The notes under the pieces are model-generated. The model did not search any database and had not been told where the DNA came from. It saw nothing but the letters and a program-made list of their open reading frames with translations. Source: JACCZX01 sp963824935 (GTDB lineage Bacteria; Pseudomonadota; Gammaproteobacteria; Burkholderiales; Burkholderiaceae_F). Taken from it: 64,000 nucleotides of DNA. Positions 1 through 9,196 of this stretch are shown piece after piece. Every line of letters starts with the position of its first letter. Positions within the stretch are counted from its first letter, which is position 1. The stretch spans positions 62,001 to 126,000 of the forward strand of contig CAWGRF010000023.1 of NCBI GenBank assembly GCA_963824935.1, given 5' to 3'. A program made the position numbers and the translations under genes.

Positions 1-174
1 AACGGTGCCGTCGCATCGACGGCGCTGGAAAACGAGCTGAAAGGATTCGTCAAAGACAGACTCGCCCCGTATAAGTACCCACGCTTCATCGAATTCGTCA
101 CCGAGCTGCCGAAGACTGCCACCGGGAAAATCCAGCGCTTCAAGCTACGCGAAAAGGAAGCCGGTGTTGGATGA
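1..174 (+). CDS. Benzoate-CoA ligase-like acyl-CoA synthetase, C-terminal end (partial)
   Basis: Only the last 57 codons are present; the gene begins before the window. The frame reads through a typical C-terminal AMP-forming ligase lid: LAPYKYPRFIEFV, then ELPKTATGKIQRFKLRE, in which the lysine of TGK is the conserved catalytic lysine of the family. The PYKYPRxIEFV form resembles benzoate-CoA ligases rather than fatty acyl-CoA ligases, so activation of benzoate or a related aromatic acid is likely (family knowledge; substrate inferred). The stop at 172-174 overlaps the following hydrolase start, so the two are translationally coupled. The downstream ABC importer fits an aromatic-acid uptake and activation operon. 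Confidence 0.85.
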   Translation, partial: NGAVASTALENELKGFVKDRLAPYKYPRFIEFVTELPKTATGKIQRFKLREKEAGVG

Positions 175-997
175 TCGCGTAGCCGATCGTGGCGTGAGTC
201 ATGCGCTTGTCGCTGTCGGTGCGCACGAGTATTCGCTCGAGTATGAATGGATCAACGCCGAGCGCCGCGAGGCACCGTTGCTGGTGTTTCTGCATGAAGG
301 TCTCGGCTCTGTCGCGCTATGGCGCGATTGGCCGCGGCAGCTATGCGCCGCTGGAGACTATCGAGGGCTGGTCTACTCGCGGCCTGGGTATGGGCACTCA
401 ACACCGCGCGCGCCGAATGAGAAATGGCCGGTCGACTTCATGCATACGCAGGCGCGCGACGTTTTACCGGCATTTCTGCGCGCTGTCGGGGTAAACACCG
501 AGACGCCTTGGCTGATCGGCCACAGCGATGGCGCGTCGATCGCGTTAATTTACGCGGCCACCTTCCCTCAGCGGGTGGCCGGAATCGTCGCACTGGCGCC
601 GCATGTGTTCGTTGAAGATGTGTCCATCGCGAGTATCGAACGCGCGCGCAACAGCTACCTCGGCACCGATTGGAAGGTTAAGCTTGCCCGTTATCACGCT
701 GATCCGGACTCGGCATTCTGGGGTTGGAACGACATCTGGCTGAACCCATCCTTTCGACGATGGAACATCGAAGATTTGTTACCTGCGATTTCCAAACCGG
801 TGCTGGCGATTCAGGGCGAGGATGACGAGTACGGAACGATGGCGCAGTTGGACCGCATCGCAACACAAGTGCCGCACTCGCACCTGCTGAAACTGCCAGA
901 TTGCGGCCATTCACCGCACCGCGACCAGCCACAACGCGTGATCGAGGCCACAGTTGATTTCATTGCACGACATTCACAACGGAGGGCATTCGAATGA
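164..997 (+). CDS. Alpha/beta hydrolase fold protein
   Basis: A 277-residue cytoplasmic alpha/beta hydrolase without signal peptide. The oxyanion-region HEGLGS lies near residue 45, the nucleophile elbow GHSDG near residue 118, an acidic residue in QGEDDEYG near residue 217 and the histidine in DCGHSPHRD near residue 250, giving a plausible Ser-Asp-His triad. The start is GTG at 164 (TTG at 167 is an alternative), inside the end of the CoA-ligase gene. The stop overlaps the start of the binding-protein gene as ATGA. The context suggests hydrolysis of an ester, ring-cleavage product or wrongly formed thioester in aromatic degradation; the exact substrate cannot be read from the sequence. Confidence 0.85.
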   Translation: MLDDRVADRGVSHALVAVGAHEYSLEYEWINAERREAPLLVFLHEGLGSVALWRDWPRQLCAAGDYRGLVYSRPGYGHSTPRAPNEKWPVDFMHTQARDVLPAFLRAVGVNTETPWLIGHSDGASIALIYAATFPQRVAGIVALAPHVFVEDVSIASIERARNSYLGTDWKVKLARYHADPDSAFWGWNDIWLNPSFRRWNIEDLLPAISKPVLAIQGEDDEYGTMAQLDRIATQVPHSHLLKLPDCGHSPHRDQPQRVIEATVDFIARHSQRRAFE

Positions 998-2160
998 ACT
1001 GGAGACAGACCATCGCCCTTGCCGCCGCGCTGGCCGCGACGGCGATCGCGTCGCCGGCGATCGCGCAACAGCCGAAACTGAAGGTCGGATTGATGCTGCC
1101 GTACACCGGCACATTCGCGGCATTGGGCAACGCGATCGAAAATGGCTTCAAGCTGTACGTGCAGGAACAGGGCGGCAAACTCGGCGGGCGCGAAATCGAA
1201 TACTTCCGCGTCGACGACGAATCGGACCCCGCCAAGGCGACCGACAACATCAGCAAGCTCATTAACCGCGACAAAGTCGACGTCGTGGTCGGCACCGTTC
1301 ATTCGGGTGTCGTAATGGCGATGGCCAAGGTCGCGCGCGACACCAATACGCTGCTCGTCGTTCCGAACGCCGGCGCGGGCGCAGTCACCGGCCCGATGTG
1401 CGCACCGAACATCTTCCGTTCGTCGTTTTCAAACTGGCAATCGGCGTACGCGGCCGGCATCGTTGCCGCGGAGCGCGGCCACAAGAAAGCCGTGTCGATC
1501 ACATGGAAATACGCGGCCGGCGACGAGATGGCTGCAGCGTTCAAGGAAGGCTTCGCCAAGGGCGGTGGTACGGTGGTGAAAGAGCTGAACCTGCCGTTCC
1601 CCGGCGTCGAGTTCCAGGCGCTGCTGACTGAAATTGCCGCACTGAAGCCCGACGCGACCTTTGCCTTTTTTGCAGGCGGCGGCGCCGTGAAGTTCGTCAA
1701 GGACTACGCGGCGGCCGGGTTGACGAAAACGGTCCCACTGTATGGACCCGGCTTCCTGACCGACGGCACGCTCGAAGCGCAAGGCGAATCGGCGCAAGGA
1801 CTGCTGACGACGCTGCATTACGCCGACGGCCTGCCCAACGAAAAGGACAAGTCGTTCCGTCTGAATTACGCCAAGGCCTACAAGCTGCAACCCGATGTGT
1901 ACGCGGTGCAGGGTTACGACGCCGCGCAGTTGCTCGGAGCGGGCTTGAATGGGGTTAAGGGGGACTTTTCCAAGCGCGCCGAGATGATCAAAGCGATGGA
2001 AACCGCCAAGATCGACAGCCCGCGCGGCGCGTTCACACTGTCAAGAGCGCACAACCCCGTGCACGATATCTATCTGCGCAAGGTTGAGGGCGGCGCCAAC
2101 AAGTATCAGAAGGTGGCGGTTAAAGGGCTGGCCGATCCCGCCACAGGGTGCAAGATGTAG
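994..2160 (+). CDS. ABC transporter periplasmic substrate-binding protein (LivK/aromatic type)
   Basis: 388 residues. A Sec signal peptide (NWRQTIALAAALAATAIASP, cleavage after AIA) precedes a Peripla_BP_6 type I binding fold starting LKVGLMLPYTGTFAALGN. The family binds branched-chain amino acids, amides or aromatic acids in the periplasm and delivers them to LivHM. The neighbouring benzoate-CoA ligase suggests an aromatic acid ligand (inference). The start overlaps the hydrolase stop as ATGA. A strong intrinsic terminator directly follows, which would let this protein be made in excess over the membrane components. The gene is intact. Confidence 0.92.
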   Translation: MNWRQTIALAAALAATAIASPAIAQQPKLKVGLMLPYTGTFAALGNAIENGFKLYVQEQGGKLGGREIEYFRVDDESDPAKATDNISKLINRDKVDVVVGTVHSGVVMAMAKVARDTNTLLVVPNAGAGAVTGPMCAPNIFRSSFSNWQSAYAAGIVAAERGHKKAVSITWKYAAGDEMAAAFKEGFAKGGGTVVKELNLPFPGVEFQALLTEIAALKPDATFAFFAGGGAVKFVKDYAAAGLTKTVPLYGPGFLTDGTLEAQGESAQGLLTTLHYADGLPNEKDKSFRLNYAKAYKLQPDVYAVQGYDAAQLLGAGLNGVKGDFSKRAEMIKAMETAKIDSPRGAFTLSRAHNPVHDIYLRKVEGGANKYQKVAVKGLADPATGCKM

Positions 2161-2179
2161 TGCGAACTATGCAAGATCG

Positions 2180-2216
2180 CAGCGGTGCGTGGGAAACTGC
2201 GCACCGCTGTTTTTTT
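2180..2216 (+). terminator. Intrinsic terminator inside the ABC-importer operon
   Basis: A 10-bp perfect GC-rich stem, CAGCGGTGCG (2180-2189) with CGCACCGCTG (2200-2209), has a 10-nt loop and is followed at once by seven T (2210-2216). It sits 20 nt after the binding-protein stop and 27 nt before the permease start. As the downstream genes lack another obvious promoter, partial read-through is the likely design. Confidence 0.85.
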
Positions 2217-2242
2217 GAACGTCCTGCGGCGACTACGTATCG

Positions 2243-3124
2243 ATGGACTTTGCAACCTTTCTGATCCAGTGCCTGAACGCCGTCCAGTACGGGCTATTGC
2301 TGTTTCTCGTCGCCAGCGGCCTGACGTTGATCTTCGGCATCATGGGCGTGATCAATCTGGCGCACGGCAGCTTCTACATGATCGGCGCGTACATGGCGTA
2401 CGCGCTTGCGCCTTGGGTCGGCGCAACCTTAGGTGGCGGATTTTTCGCGACGCTTGCCATCGGTCTGCTGCTGTCGATCGCGTTCGGTTATCTGCTCGAG
2501 TGGAGTTTCTTCAGCTTCCTGTACGAGCGCGAACACCTGCAGCAGGTGTTGATGACTTATGGGCTGATTCTGGTGTTCGAGGAATTGCGCAGCATCATCG
2601 TCGGCGACGACGTGCATGGCGTGGCGGCGCCCGGGTGGCTTGCGGGCAGCGTGCCGCTTGGCAGCGTGATGACGTATCCGACCTACCGATTGTTCATCTC
2701 CGCCGTGTGCATCGTGGTCGCGCTCGGGCTTTATCTCGTGCTCGCGCGCACGCGGCTCGGCATGATGATCCGCGCCGGCGCCAGTAATCGCGAGATGGTC
2801 CAGGCGATGGGTGTGAACATCAAGTTCCTTTATCGCGTCGTGTTTGCCGCCGGCGTCGCGCTAGCGGTGCTGGCCGGAATGATCGCCGCGCCGGTGTCTT
2901 CGGTGTATCCGAACATGGGCGCTCAGGTGCTGATCATCAGCTTTGTCGTGGTGGTCATCGGCGGCATCGGTTCGGTGCGCGGCGCGCTGCTCGCTTCGCT
3001 GCTGGTCGGCTTGGTCGATACGTTCGGCAAGGTCTTTTTTCCGGAGGCAGCCGGCGTGCTCGTTTACCTCCTGATGGCGGTGATCCTCCTGTGGAAGCCC
3101 GAAGGGTTGTTCAGACAAGGATGA
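2243..3124 (+). CDS. livH: Branched-chain/aromatic ABC transporter permease, LivH family
   Basis: 293 residues, all-helical inner-membrane permease. It carries the LivH hallmark near the N-terminus (GLTLIFGIMGVINLAHGSFY), several further hydrophobic segments, and the cytoplasmic coupling region VVVIGGIGSVRGALLASLLVG near residue 235. It pairs with LivM to form the channel for the substrate handed over by the binding protein at 994-2160. The stop TGA at 3122-3124 overlaps the LivM start as ATGA, so the two subunits are probably made in equal amounts. The symbol names the family; the substrate may be aromatic rather than an amino acid. Confidence 0.92.
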   Translation: MDFATFLIQCLNAVQYGLLLFLVASGLTLIFGIMGVINLAHGSFYMIGAYMAYALAPWVGATLGGGFFATLAIGLLLSIAFGYLLEWSFFSFLYEREHLQQVLMTYGLILVFEELRSIIVGDDVHGVAAPGWLAGSVPLGSVMTYPTYRLFISAVCIVVALGLYLVLARTRLGMMIRAGASNREMVQAMGVNIKFLYRVVFAAGVALAVLAGMIAAPVSSVYPNMGAQVLIISFVVVVIGGIGSVRGALLASLLVGLVDTFGKVFFPEAAGVLVYLLMAVILLWKPEGLFRQG

Positions 3125-4090
3125 GCTGGCGTTCGTCCCTGCCGCTGCTCGTGCTTGTCATATTCGCTGCGGTGTTCCCGTTCTTTGGCGGCAAGTACTA
3201 CGTCGATCTCGTGACGAAGGTCATGATTCTCTCGGTGTTCGCGCTGAGCCTGGAGTTGCTGGTCGGCCAAACGGGACTCGTGTCTTTCGGCCACGCCGCA
3301 TTCTTCGGCATTGCGGCGTATGTCGCCGCGCTGCTGTCACCGCAATCGGGCCCGGCGTCTTTCTGGATTTTGTTGCCCGCCGCGCTTCTTGCAGTGGGGC
3401 TGTACGCGTTGGCCGTCGGCGCGCTGTCGCTGCGCACGCGCGGCATCTACTTCATCATGGTCACGCTCGCTTTCGCGCAGATGGCCTACTACGTGTTTCA
3501 TGACACGAAGATCGGCGGCGGCAGCGATGGCATCTATCTGTTCTTCCGGCCCGAAGTGGCGATCGGCGACTTGCGCTTGCTCGATCTTGGCGCGCCGCGC
3601 GTGTTCTATTTCTTCGTCTTCGCTGCGCTTGTGCTGACTTTTCTGCTGCTGGCCGCGTTGCAGGCAAGCCGCTTCGGCCGCGCGCTCTCCGGCATCAAGG
3701 TCAACGAGCAACGCATGCGCGCGGCGGGTTTTGCCACGTATTCGTACAAGCTGGCCGCGTTTGTCGTCGCCGCGATGTTGGCCGGCGTCGCGGGGTTCTT
3801 GTACGCGCTGAAAGACGGCTATGTGAATCCGGAGATTCTGTCCTGGCACCAATCCGGCGCGGTGCTGCTGATGATCATTCTCGGCGGCATCGGAAGCCTG
3901 CGTGGCGCCGTGTTCGGCGCAATCGCGTTTGTCGCTCTTGCAGGAGTTTTATCAGTCGCAGGCGATCTTCGGATCGTTCGCCAAGCACTGGCAGCTACCG
4001 CTTGGCCTGACCATCATCGCGTTCGTCGCACTGATGCCGCAGGGCCTGGTCGGGCTCGGCGCGCAATTGCGCTCGAGGAAATCCACATGA
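3121..4090 (+). CDS. livM: Branched-chain/aromatic ABC transporter permease, LivM family (one frameshift)
   Basis: Second permease subunit. The first frame runs from MSWRSSLPLLV through the LivM core (ELLVGQTGLVSFGHAAFFGI) to ILGGIGSLRGAVFGAIAFV, then loses similarity near 3934. The next frame continues with LLQEFYQSQAIFGSFAKHWQ and ends ...VGLGAQLRSRKST at 4090. Dropping one G in GTCGCTC at about 3934 gives an unbroken 322-residue LivM. The corrected stop overlaps the LivG start as ATGA, which argues that this is the true end. Without correction the first frame runs without a stop into livG and would give an artificial 585-residue fusion. Confidence 0.85.
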
Positions 4091-4848
4091 CGCTGCTGGT
4101 GGCGAAAAACATCTCGCGCCATTTTGGCGGATTGCGCGCGGTCGACGACGTGTCACTCACCGTGGAGCGCGGCGAGATACACGCGTTGATCGGCACCAAT
4201 GGCGCCGGCAAGTCGACATTGATCAACGTGCTGTGCGGCGAGCTGGAACCCACGGCCGGAAATGTCGAGTTGATGGGGCACGATGTCACGCGCTGGAGCC
4301 AGCCACGCCGTGCGCAGTCAGGACTTGGCCGCAGCTATCAGCGCACCACGATCTTTCCGAATTTCACGGTGCGCGAGAACTGCCGGCTGTCGGCTCAGGC
4401 GCGCTTGCAAAGGCCGTGGGATTGGTGGACGCCAGCCGCACGCTGCGATTCCTCGGGTCGCGCCGCCGACAGCGCGCTTCAACGCGCCGGACTCGCGCCG
4501 CTTGCTGATGCGGTCGCGGCAACGCTGTCGCATGGCGCAAAGCGCCAGCTTGAAATCGCAATGTGCCTTGCCACCGCACCTCAGATTCTGCTTCTCGATG
4601 AGCCGTTAGCCGGCATGGGCGCGGAAGAGACCGAGCGCATGCTGGTGCTGCTGAATGAGTTGAAGATGAGTCACGCGATATTGCTGGTCGAGCACGATAT
4701 GGATGCAGTGTTCCGAGTTTCCGACCGCATCACCGTGATGGTTAACGGTCGCGTGCTCGCGAGCGACACACCGCAGGCGATTCGCGCAAATGCAGACGTG
4801 CAGGAAGCGTATCTGGGTGCGCATTTGGAAGATCGGGCGGCGCATTGA
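4087..4848 (+). CDS. livG: ABC transporter ATP-binding protein, LivG family
   Basis: 253-residue ATPase. The Walker A motif GTNGAGKST is near residue 40, the signature region LSHGAKRQLEIAMCLA near residue 150, Walker B QILLLDEPLAGM follows, and the H-loop is in LLVEHDMDAVF. It energises the LivHM permease on the cytoplasmic face together with LivF. The signature is LSHGA rather than LSGGQ, usual for LivG. The ATG at 4087 overlaps the corrected livM stop (ATGA), and its TGA stop overlaps the TTG start of livF. Confidence 0.92.
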   Translation: MTLLVAKNISRHFGGLRAVDDVSLTVERGEIHALIGTNGAGKSTLINVLCGELEPTAGNVELMGHDVTRWSQPRRAQSGLGRSYQRTTIFPNFTVRENCRLSAQARLQRPWDWWTPAARCDSSGRAADSALQRAGLAPLADAVAATLSHGAKRQLEIAMCLATAPQILLLDEPLAGMGAEETERMLVLLNELKMSHAILLVEHDMDAVFRVSDRITVMVNGRVLASDTPQAIRANADVQEAYLGAHLEDRAAH

Positions 4849-5570
4849 GTACGAACGCCACGCCGCTACTGATCGACGCGGCACAGCTGCACACACACTA
4901 CGGCGCCAGCCACATTCTGCACGGCGCATCGCTCTCGATCGGCGTGGGCGAAGCGGTCGGACTGCTTGGCCGCAACGGGATGGGCAAGACCACGCTGATC
5001 CGCACTGTGCTTGGTCTGGTGCGACCGACCTCGGGCGCGATTCGCATTCGCGGCACCGATTGCACGCGAGCGCGGCCCGATCGCATCGCTCGCCTCGGCA
5101 TCGGTTACGTTCCCGAGGGGCGCGACATCTTTCCGAATCTGTCGGTGCGGGAAAACCTACTGATGGCGGCGCGCACGGGCATCGGCGGCCGGTGTGACTG
5201 GTCGATCGAGCGTGTGCTAAAGCTCTTTCCGCGCCTGGCCGAGCGATTCAATCATGGCGGCGCGCAATTGTCGGGCGGAGAACAGCAGATGCTCGCGATC
5301 GGCCGTGCGCTGATGACGAACCCCGACGTGATGCTGTTCGACGAAGCGACCGAGGGGCTTGCACCGCTGGTCGTGCGCGAGATCTGGCGCATCATCGGCG
5401 CGATTCGCGCAACGGGCATCGCATCGCTGATTGTCGATCGCAACTATCGCTCGGTGCTCGCGCATACCGATCGCTGCGTCGTGCTCGAGAAAGGGCGTGT
5501 CGTGCTCGAAGGTCAGTCAACCGAGCTGGCGCGAGCCCCGGAGAAATTGGCGCGATATCTTGGCGTATAG
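4845..5570 (+). CDS. livF: ABC transporter ATP-binding protein, LivF family
   Basis: 241-residue ATPase and partner of LivG. Walker A is GRNGMGKTT near residue 44, signature LSGGEQQMLAIGRAL near residue 144, Walker B VMLFDEATEGLAP. The TTG start at 4845 overlaps the livG stop (TTGA), so translation is coupled. It is the last gene of the importer operon and a perfect inverted repeat directly follows its stop. Together with the ligase and hydrolase upstream this completes an uptake-plus-CoA-activation unit. Confidence 0.92.
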   Translation: MSTNATPLLIDAAQLHTHYGASHILHGASLSIGVGEAVGLLGRNGMGKTTLIRTVLGLVRPTSGAIRIRGTDCTRARPDRIARLGIGYVPEGRDIFPNLSVRENLLMAARTGIGGRCDWSIERVLKLFPRLAERFNHGGAQLSGGEQQMLAIGRALMTNPDVMLFDEATEGLAPLVVREIWRIIGAIRATGIASLIVDRNYRSVLAHTDRCVVLEKGRVVLEGQSTELARAPEKLARYLGV

Positions 5571-5598
5571 AAAACGGCGCCGCACGGCGCCGTTTTCT
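5571..5598. terminator. Bidirectional intrinsic terminator
   Basis: A perfect 12-bp inverted repeat AAAACGGCGCCG (5571-5582) and CGGCGCCGTTTT (5585-5596) with a 2-nt centre lies between the convergent livF and SGNH esterase genes. It ends in a T run on the + strand and, by symmetry, on the - strand, so it can stop transcription from both sides. Confidence 0.8.
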
Positions 5599-5607
5599 AA
5601 CAGAGTT

Positions 5608-6726
5608 CTATCTAACGCCCGATAGCCGTTGCCGCGCGTGTCGCGAGCATGCGTTGAGCGCCACGGTCGAGCGACGGCCCGTCATCACAAACAACGCAAG
5701 CAGGGCGATCATCAGCAACGCCACCGATGATGGCTCTGGCACGGCCATGGCAAACTGACTTGCCAGCACCTGGTGAGTGTGGGTCGTCGGATGCACGCCG
5801 TCCGCAGCAACCAGCCAATTGAACCAGGGTTGCACAGACCGTTCGCTAAATTGGCAACGCACGCATCGGTCGTGTTGTCGAACCCGTAGGCGAGCGGATC
5901 AGCAAGGATTCTGGCAAATGAGCCGGCGGTGTCGAATTGCACGATCTCGGCCGAAAGCATCGCATCGAGGGCTCCGTCAACTGTGCCGCCAGGTTGCTGT
6001 TGAACGTATCGGTCAGAAAGCTCAGGGGGCCCGCCTGCGGGGTGCCTGCAAACGCAGGGGTCAGCCCGAGATCGGCCATGTTAGGCACGAGAAAGTGGCG
6101 TCGGCCCCTGCCTGCGCCAAGGTGCCGATGGTCGTCAAGATGTTGGCGATGCCGTTACTAATCAAATCCGTGCCGCCCGGCGAGCCAGGCACTACGCCCG
6201 GCAGCATGCCGGTCGCTCCCGAATAGAAGACGTCATTCGGGAACAGCCACACCACGAACAGCGAAGTGGCTGGATTGAAGGAAGGTTGCTGGTCGGCGAA
6301 GGTCTGCAACTGCCAGGCATTGCTGAAATTTGCATAGGCCGGCTCAGGAAATCTCGGAACGCTGCTATTGACGGAATTGAAACTCGCCGACCCCGTGGTG
6401 GCTCCACCGATCGCATAGTTGGTGCCGCCGGCCAGCGACGGCGTGAAGCCGCCAGGGTTACCCGGGTTGTATCGGTTCCACAGGTACTCGACCGCGACCG
6501 GGCCGTTCGAGTACTGCCCGTTGTGGTAAGGCGGCGGCGGAAAGACGATGTTCGGGTTGTTTGTGAACTGCTGCGTGCGTAGGCCCGAATTACCCCCGTC
6601 GGACAGACTGTCGCCGAAGACGAACAGGCTGGTCATCTCAATCAGCCCGGCGCGTGCCGGCAGTGGAAGCGCAAAGACCGAAAAGACTGCGAGCACCGCA
6701 GCCGATCGTTTCACCATCGTGTTCAT
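5608..6726 (-). CDS. Secreted SGNH/GDSL esterase with PEP-CTERM anchor (three frameshifts)
   Basis: N-terminal signal peptide (VKRSAAVLAVFSVFALPLPA), then the GDSL block I motif FVFGDSLSDGGN around residue 35, the block III-like region FLVPNMADLGLTP, the catalytic D-x-x-H in AADGVHPTT, and a C-terminal PEP-CTERM signal VPEPSSVALLMIALLALFVM followed by basic residues. The protein is expected to be exported and processed by an exosortase encoded elsewhere. The frame breaks near 6096, near 5970 and near 5829; adding one base at each (two lie at T runs) gives one reading of about 373 residues with a length divisible by three. A secreted lipase or esterase is likely; the substrate is unknown. Confidence 0.8.
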
Positions 6727-6876
6727 TTGGTTGTCCTGAGAGACGATTACTCGCCAAGCGAATTATCGAACTGAGCTGTAAGGGATCTCGTTGGCGCCTC
6801 CTGGAAGGTACGGACGCGGCGCGCGCCCCACGCGCGAACTCGCAAATAGAGGAAACCAAAGATAGCAAAGTGTGGA

Positions 6877-6900
6877 CCAAATCACAAAACAATGATTTGG
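6877..6900. promoter_or_regulatory. Perfect 8-bp dyad in the sua5-esterase gap
   Basis: CCAAATCA (6877-6884) and TGATTTGG (6893-6900) flank an A-rich 8-nt centre. It lies about 150 nt before the esterase ATG and about 110 nt after the sua5 stop. It has the shape of a dimeric repressor site; a weak transcription end for sua5 is the alternative. The rest of 6727-7011 shows only a modest ribosome site (AGGACA) before the esterase. Confidence 0.35.
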
Positions 6901-7011
6901 TTCCGAGCCCGCGGCCACTGTCAATTCTTGCGACACCGCAATAGCAAGCTGTCGAGGTTCCGCAGTGAGCGCGGCAACAATACGAGCCGCGTTGTGGGCG
7001 ATTGTCCGACG

Positions 7012-8005
7012 CTATCCAGTCTTCGCTGTTTCAGCGCGCCGCAGCCGGTCGCGTACCGCCTCCCACTGCGGACCGGCAGGTGGCGCTGCGATGACGAGGC
7101 AATCTGCGCCGGCCGCATCAAGTCGGTGCAAATTGGCGTACAGCGAACGCGCGTATTCGTCGGCGTTCTCGGCCGCGGCGAGCGCCAACGTGACGGTGGC
7201 ACGACAGTTTTGCAGCACGTGGAGTGGCGCGAGCACCGCGAGCCGCTGCCGGCCTGGTATCGCAAGCTTGTCGGCGAGCTTGTCGGCGGGCAGGATGATG
7301 AGTTGCGTACGCGGCGCGTAGTGCTTTTCAAGACGCCCCGACGCGCGTGGCGCGCGGGTGCCTGCATCGACGACCTCAAGACCGATCGCACGCTGCAATT
7401 GCTCGCGCGTGATCGAGCCCGGCCGCAACAACGCCGGCGCAGCGCCCGACAAATCGACGATCGTCGATTCGATGCCGAGCGCGCACGCGCCACCATCGAG
7501 AATCAGATCGACCTTGCCGCGCGGCTTGACGCCAAGATCGTCGATCACGTGTTGCGCGGTGGTCGGGCTGACGCGGCCGAAACTATTCGCGCTCGGCGCC
7601 GCCAGCGCGCCGCCGAACGCGCGCAGCACGGCACGCGTCCACGGATGCGACGGCGCTCGAAGACCCACGGTGTCCTGTCCGCCGGTGATGATGTCCTTCG
7701 CGCGGGTGCCACGCTTCAGCACGAGCGTCAGCGGGCCCGGCCAAAATGTGCGAGCGAGCACGTGCGCGACGTCCGGCACGTCACGTCGCCCAGTCGTTCA
7801 AAGCGTCCACCCCTTCGACGTGCACGATCACCGGATGGTCGATGGGCCGCGCCTTGGCGGCAAACAACGCGCGCACTGCGGCTTCGCTCTCCGCGTCGGC
7901 CGCGAGTCCATAAACGGTTTCGGTGGGAAGCGCCACCAAGCCACCCTTGCGCAACACTTCGGCTGCGCGCTCGATCGCGGCTGCATCGACCGGGCGTGGG
8001 CTCAT
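7012..8005 (-). CDS. Threonylcarbamoyl-AMP synthase, Sua5 type (one frameshift)
   Basis: Makes L-threonylcarbamoyl-AMP from threonine, bicarbonate and ATP for the t6A37 modification of ANN-reading tRNAs. The YrdC domain starts at once (LRKGGLVALPTETVYGLAAD) with the KAR(P) motif AAKARPIDHP and continues ARTFWPGPLTLVLKRG. A second domain after about residue 210 makes this the long Sua5 form (about 330 residues corrected) rather than short TsaC. The frame breaks at about 7781 between LNDWAT and DVPDVAHVL; removing one T restores it and makes the length a multiple of three. It is the last gene of the purC-purE-purK-sua5 run, 12 nt after purK. Confidence 0.88.
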
Positions 8006-8017
8006 CGATGGCGGAGA

Positions 8018-9186
8018 CTATTTCGCCGGCGCAATGCCGAGCGCGTGCGCGACACGATTCGCGCGCGCAGTGGCTTCGGCCAGCGTCGGCGCAACGCACG
8101 TCACGTGTCCCATCTTGCGGCCCCTGCGCGCCTCTCGCTTGCCGTACAGATGCAGCTTCGCGCCGGGAACGGCGAGCATCGACGGCCAGTCGGGTTCGCG
8201 CATCGCATGGCTATTGTTCCGATTGTCAAACCACAGGTCACCGAGAATGTTCAGCATCACGGCCGGCAGCACCTGACTCGTGTCGCCGAGCGGCAGATTC
8301 GCCATCACGCGCGCTTGCTGCTCGTACTGGCTGGTGATACAGGCGTCGATCGTGTAATGGCCCGAGTTGTGAGGACGCGGCGCAATCTCGTTCACCATCA
8401 GCGTCCCATCGTGCAGGACGAAGAACTCGACGCACAGCACGCCGACGTAGTTCATGCGGTTGGCCAGCGTCAGCGCCGCATCGCGTGCACGTTGCGCGAT
8501 GCCCGTCGTCGACTCGCGCAGGAATGGTCGACGTCGCGAGTATGCCGCCGCGGTGCTCGTTTTCTGCCAGCGGAAAAGTCGTCGCGGCACCCTCTCGCGT
8601 GCGACATGCGATTACCGAAACCTCCTGCCGCAACGACAATTTCTTCTCGAGCACGCACGGCACTCGTCCCATTTCACGCCATGCGACGCGCGCCGCTTCG
8701 AGCGTATCGACTCGCACTTGACCCTTGCCGTCGTAACCCATCCTTGCGGATTTCAGGATCGCAGGAAAAAGCTGTTCGTCGGTGTTCTCGAAGTCGCGGT
8801 CGTGCTCGATCACGATATGCGGCGCCACGTCGATTCCACACGCGATCGACAAAGCGCTTCTCTTCGATTCGATCTTGCGCGATCGCCACACTTGCGGCAT
8901 CGGGGCTAACGCTGCAGCGCTGTGCCAGGAACCTCAGCGCAGCCGCCGGTACATTTTCAAACTCCGTGGTCGCGGCGCGGCATCGACGAGCAAGCTCGGC
9001 GAGAGCCGCTTCGTCCAAATAGTCGGCCGCGATGTGATCGTCCGCCACCGCGCCCGCCGGACTGTCATGCCCGGGATCGAGCACGCACACTTTATAGCCG
9101 AGCGATTGTGCGGCCATGCAAAACATGCGGCCGAGCTGGCCGCCACCCAGTAACCCGAGCCACGAACCCGGAGGTATCGCGTCCAT
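8018..9186 (-). CDS. purK: 5-(carboxyamino)imidazole ribonucleotide synthase (two frameshifts)
   Basis: ATP-grasp enzyme that carboxylates AIR to N5-CAIR in purine synthesis. Visible parts: N-terminal GLLGGGQLGRMFCMAAQSLG, TTEFENVP, ATP-grasp segments ILKSARMGYDGKGQVRV and GVLCVEFFVLHDGTLMVNEI, and APRPHNSGHYTIDAC near the active site. Frame breaks lie near 8855 (one extra C; corrected FVDACGIDVAP) and near 8512 (one extra G in GGG; corrected DDGIAQRARD), giving 388 residues. It starts 10 nt after purE, whose product uses N5-CAIR, so the two are co-transcribed. Confidence 0.9.
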
Positions 9187-9196
9187 CGGGCCGCGG

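Noticed and set aside
3091..4848. Continuous 585-residue reading joining LivM and LivG as one protein
   Set aside because: The LivM end is in another frame and its stop overlaps the LivG start (ATGA). The linker in the joined frame has no similarity to either family. It results from one extra base.
6892..8337. 481-residue + strand open frame opposite sua5 and purK
   Set aside because: Arg-rich composition with no motif, antisense to well-supported genes; typical of GC-rich shadow frames.
7358..9022. 554-residue + strand open frame opposite purK
   Set aside because: Antisense to purK, compositionally biased, no recognisable domain.
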